A DNA stretch of 64,000 nucleotides, taken from Candidatus Obscuribacterales bacterium. GTDB taxonomy: Bacteria > Cyanobacteriota > Vampirovibrionia > Obscuribacterales > Obscuribacteraceae. Numbering within the stretch: the stretch's first letter is position 1; each line of letters starts with the position of its first letter. The translations under genes and the position numbers were made by a program. The notes below the pieces were generated by a model. The model ran no database searches, was not told where the DNA came from, and was given only the letters and a program-made list of their open reading frames with translations. Of this stretch, positions 61,358 to 64,000 are shown in pieces. The stretch lies in NCBI GenBank assembly GCA_031292355.1, contig JARLHI010000057.1, positions 343,501-407,500 of the forward strand, given 5' to 3'.

Positions 61358-62350
61358 TCAACAACCGGTCAAGATCGCCAACAGCTGCCCTTCGCGTTCG
61401 CGCTTGAGTCCTTCCTTTAAACTGGTTCCGACTCTCTCACTTTGCCACCACTTCAATGTGTCTGCAATTGTCTCGCGCACTGGTCGAAACTTTAAACCGG
61501 TAGCAATGCCGCGGCTATTGTCTCTGTATAAGAATCCACCGGCTTCGCATTTTTCCGGAATCCAGAGCGGCATGTCCGTCCAGCGATTGACGCTTTGTTC
61601 TGCAAGCCAATCATCACTGGCCCAAACGAATTCGGCATTTGAATTGGACGCAGCCTTGCACTCATTCAGAAATTTCGCCATGGACAGCGAATAGTCAGGA
61701 CCGATAGCGTTAAAGACGCCATGCACTTTTCGCTCGCCCAATAAAATTGTCCATTCGGCAAGATCACGACCATCAATAAATTGGACCTGACGCTCTGGAT
61801 TGCCTGGCGCAAGCACTCTGCCTCCTGCTGCCACGCGAAGGGGCCAGTAGGTGAATCGATCAGTAGTATCGTAGGGACCAACAATCAGCCCTGGGCGAAT
61901 AATGAGCGCCCTATCGCCAAAAGCCGCCTGCACAACCTGCTCACAACCGACCTTGAGTTCGCCGTAGGTCTCGTCGGTCATTTCCTCCGCTTCCAAGTTT
62001 GTCGGCACCTCAAGAGGAGCATCCTCATTGATGCCAAATTTGCTTTTGTCTTTATAGACTGACCCTGATGAAATGAAAACATACAAGTCACAGGAGGAAT
62101 GAAGCACTTCGGTAGACATTCGCACCACCCGCGGTAGATAACCGCAAGTGTCAATCACTACATCCCACTTGAGTCCTTGCAGACGTTCAAGATTTAAAGC
62201 TCGATCACCGCGAATCGTCTCAACTTCTGGAAAAAGGTCAGGGTTATGTTCACCGCGGTTAAACAGAGTTACTTCGTGACCACTACTCAAAGCAGCTTCC
62301 ACGATATGACGCCCAACGAAAACAGTGCCACCGATCACCAGTATTTTCAT
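61358..62350 (-). CDS. NAD-dependent epimerase/dehydratase (extended SDR)
   Basis: The 330-residue protein starts with the Rossmann motif KILVIGGTVFVGRHIV and continues VTLFNRGEHNPDLF, as in atypical extended SDRs related to CSP41. The active-site YxxxK is visible as YGELK. The usual GxxGxxG is GGTVFVG here. Related proteins act on nucleotide sugars or bind RNA; a clear substrate cannot be assigned. Its start is four bases after the stop of the IPT/TIG gene, so they form an operon. Confidence 0.85.
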   Translation of the reverse strand: MKILVIGGTVFVGRHIVEAALSSGHEVTLFNRGEHNPDLFPEVETIRGDRALNLERLQGLKWDVVIDTCGYLPRVVRMSTEVLHSSCDLYVFISSGSVYKDKSKFGINEDAPLEVPTNLEAEEMTDETYGELKVGCEQVVQAAFGDRALIIRPGLIVGPYDTTDRFTYWPLRVAAGGRVLAPGNPERQVQFIDGRDLAEWTILLGERKVHGVFNAIGPDYSLSMAKFLNECKAASNSNAEFVWASDDWLAEQSVNRWTDMPLWIPEKCEAGGFLYRDNSRGIATGLKFRPVRETIADTLKWWQSERVGTSLKEGLKREREGQLLAILTGC

Positions 62351-62354
62351 AGTC

Positions 62355-63350
62355 TCACTGCCACCCTTGTTTTGCGCTTATGAAAGGCGCTTTTCCTTTT
62401 GCAGCGACACCGCCCACGGTGACAGTAATATCGGTATTAGTCGGAACAAGATAACAGCTGGCGCCGCCCAGATCTGGAATCCATGGAACGGAAGTGACAA
62501 TCTGCTCAGAGGTGGCACTGGAGACGGTTGCTTTGACACCACCAAACATGACTACGTTGTCTGCTGCCACTGGGGAAAAGCCTTTGCCATAAATTGTCAC
62601 GACCTGCAGTGCTGGACCGGCTTTCCAATCGCTACCTGTAACTTCAGGCTGTCCCTTGATTGCTATCCCGACAGGGTTGCTACGATTGCTTCCTACGACA
62701 ATTTGCATTTGATAATTGCCTGGCTTCATATCCGGCGGAACTTCCACCTGCATACTAGTTCCCGAGGCGGATGTTACTTTCGCTTTAGTTCTGTCAAAAT
62801 AAACAGCATTCTCGGCCGCAGTGGCACCAAATCCGATACCAGTTAAAGATAGAGTTCCGCCTGGCTGAGATACATTCGGTTTGACGGAAGTCAGCTTCAA
62901 GCTGCTCAAAACAGTCGACAGTTTCCAGCTCACCGTCGAACCCTTAAATCCGGCCCCTGTGACATAAACAATGTTGCGCCCACCGCGCAGACGCCCTGCC
63001 ATATCCATGGTAAAACGACCGTCTTGCAGGTTCTTTTCGGTCATAATCATGACGCCGTTAGGTGCTCCGCCTTTTCCGCCGCTGCTACTACTATTTTCAT
63101 TGCTGAGAAAAACTCTTACCCAGGCAAATTTTGCGGCATTGCCTGGCCCATTCGTAAAAGTGAAAGTCAGTGGCGCTATGTCTTTTGTGTCAACAGCGAT
63201 GGGTGCGGAGAAATTTTGAACAGTATTACCGGTCGAAACAAACGGACCACCCTCGGCTAGTGTTTTTTCAACCGGTGTCGATTGAGCCAGAGCAGGCGTA
63301 GCCGTGCACAGCGTACCCAGGAAAACGATAGTAAGTAATTGCTGTTTCAT
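62355..63350 (-). CDS. Exported protein with two IPT/TIG-like domains
   Basis: A signal peptide (LLTIVFLGTLCTATPALAQ) precedes an N-terminal region of about 120 residues and two IPT/TIG beta-sandwich units. The first starts LTSVKPNVSQPGGTLSLTGIGFG, the second follows PALQVVTIYGKGFSP. Each has the Gly-X-Gly-Phe turn of the fold. Such domains mediate binding on cell surfaces or in secreted enzymes. The partner is unknown. It is the upstream gene of the epimerase operon. Confidence 0.78.
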   Translation of the reverse strand: MKQQLLTIVFLGTLCTATPALAQSTPVEKTLAEGGPFVSTGNTVQNFSAPIAVDTKDIAPLTFTFTNGPGNAAKFAWVRVFLSNENSSSSGGKGGAPNGVMIMTEKNLQDGRFTMDMAGRLRGGRNIVYVTGAGFKGSTVSWKLSTVLSSLKLTSVKPNVSQPGGTLSLTGIGFGATAAENAVYFDRTKAKVTSASGTSMQVEVPPDMKPGNYQMQIVVGSNRSNPVGIAIKGQPEVTGSDWKAGPALQVVTIYGKGFSPVAADNVVMFGGVKATVSSATSEQIVTSVPWIPDLGGASCYLVPTNTDITVTVGGVAAKGKAPFISAKQGWQ

Positions 63351-63484
63351 TGCTGCATCCTACTGGGAACCGACCATTGTGACCAAGTCACTGGAATCAA
63401 GCTGCGAACATTATGACAGCTTAAACAACTGAACGTTCGAATTGAGCACGTTGTCAACCAGCCACTCAAAACCGCGTGCTCCTG

Positions 63485-64000
63485 TCAAGATTCAACAATC
63501 CTGAAACCGGGAACCTGATAGTCTTTTTGAAGGTATTCTGCGGGAATCGTGACCTTGTTTCCATCCCGTAGGTAAGAGTAGTGGGGCGACATTATCTCCA
63601 CACCAGCTTCATTGAATTTGTCCTGAATGCTTTGATGGAGAGCCGAATAAATAGCGGGGATTACATCAGCGTGCTCGGTGTATACATTCAACTCATAACT
63701 AACAAAGGAGTCGTTTAATGCGTTCTGTAAGACAAATGGCTCTGGCGAAGACAACGTCAAATCCGTAGCTTTGGCGGCTTCTATCAAAAGAGTGTGAATT
63801 TTCCTCCAAGGTGTCTCATAACCAATGGTGACTGTTGTGTACAGAATCAGTTTGCCTTCGCGAGCCAATCGAGAGTAATTGACGATATTAGAATTGAGAA
63901 TATTGCCGTTAGGCAAAGAAATTATCTCGTTTTTGGAAGTGCGCACGCGCGTGACAAATGTAGTCTTTTCGATGACATCGCCGGTGCATTCACCAACTTT
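63485..64000 (-). CDS. MscS-family mechanosensitive channel, C-terminal part, cut by the right edge
   Basis: The frame is open to the right edge. It reads GDVIEKTTFVTRV, then TSKNEIISLPNGNILNSNIVNYSR, the beta domain of MscS-type channels, and ends in the C-terminal alpha/beta domain (PFVLQNALNDSFVSYELNVYTEHAD, SIQDKFNEAGVEIMSPHYS). The membrane helices and the gating pore lie beyond the window. MscS channels release solutes on osmotic downshift. The true start is outside the window. Confidence 0.88.
   Translation of the reverse strand, partial: KVGECTGDVIEKTTFVTRVRTSKNEIISLPNGNILNSNIVNYSRLAREGKLILYTTVTIGYETPWRKIHTLLIEAAKATDLTLSSPEPFVLQNALNDSFVSYELNVYTEHADVIPAIYSALHQSIQDKFNEAGVEIMSPHYSYLRDGNKVTIPAEYLQKDYQVPGFRIVES

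Noticed and set aside
63431..63481. GAACGTTC palindrome and a GAGCACG/CGTGCTC repeat after the MscS gene
   Set aside because: The loop is 24 bases and no T-run follows; could be chance.
1..64000. Search for tRNA or rRNA genes, CRISPR arrays, prophage or insertion sequences
   Set aside because: I saw no cloverleaf, rRNA-like stretch, regular repeat-spacer series, transposase, integrase or phage structural gene. Short RNAs could be missed by eye.

Overview
The window reads as ordinary, densely packed chromosomal DNA from a diderm (Gram-negative type) heterotrophic bacterium. It has RND/TolC efflux parts, a TonB-like protein, RlpA and MltG, together with fatty-acid beta-oxidation, an oxygen-dependent desaturase and Ku-type end joining. 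My best guess is a non-photosynthetic relative of Cyanobacteria (Melainabacteria/Vampirovibrionia, perhaps Obscuribacterales). This rests on a full-length homologue of a protein I remember as conserved in cyanobacteria and plant plastids (4220-5464), on two TPR-caspase proteins, and on many small exported proteins. It is inference; no rRNA or tRNA gene is visible. TTG starts are common (383, 2249, 15840, 28425, 58663).

Layout. 1-9.5 kb: the edge of a membrane protein, a patatin lipase, a small P-loop ATPase, an OPT transporter, the cyanobacterial-type membrane protein, an exported protein of unknown role and a large TPR-caspase. 9.2-13.5 kb: a small secreted protein of the HPxRAEV family, Ku and a stand-alone LigD-type polymerase ending tail to tail, an alpha/beta hydrolase and two small proteins. 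13.5-16.5 kb: a tightly overlapping operon of methyltransferase, FAD reductase and type III polyketide synthase. 16.8-18.6 kb: a 604-residue Gln-rich secreted protein carrying two HPxRAEV units. 18.9-25.2 kb: MOSC and class II aldolase proteins, then a beta-oxidation operon (FadB/J-like, thiolase, thioesterase, enoyl-CoA hydratase). 25.3-30.3 kb: a second TPR-caspase followed 15 bases later by a 1045-residue methyltransferase-aminotransferase fusion resembling plant methionine S-methyltransferase. 30.4-47 kb: a Spy-like protein, transporters, RlpA, MltG, alcohol dehydrogenase, asnS with an O-methyltransferase, serine dehydratase, a TonB-type protein, a ribbon-helix-helix regulator with candidate operators, and an acyl desaturase. 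47.2-56.6 kb: a heavy-metal-type efflux operon in which the RND pump and its lipoprotein adaptor form one 1474-codon frame, followed by an Ala/Pro-rich exported protein and three tandem TolC paralogues. 56.8-64 kb: aldo/keto reductase, metallophosphoesterase, exported unknowns, an epimerase, an IPT/TIG protein, and the C-terminal part of an MscS channel at the right edge.

The strongest candidates for something new are the plant-type methionine S-methyltransferase coupled to a caspase gene, the RND-adaptor fusion with an internal lipoprotein signal and three outer-membrane partners, and the HPxRAEV repeat family joined to a long Gln-rich segment. I saw no CRISPR array, phage, integrase or insertion sequence.
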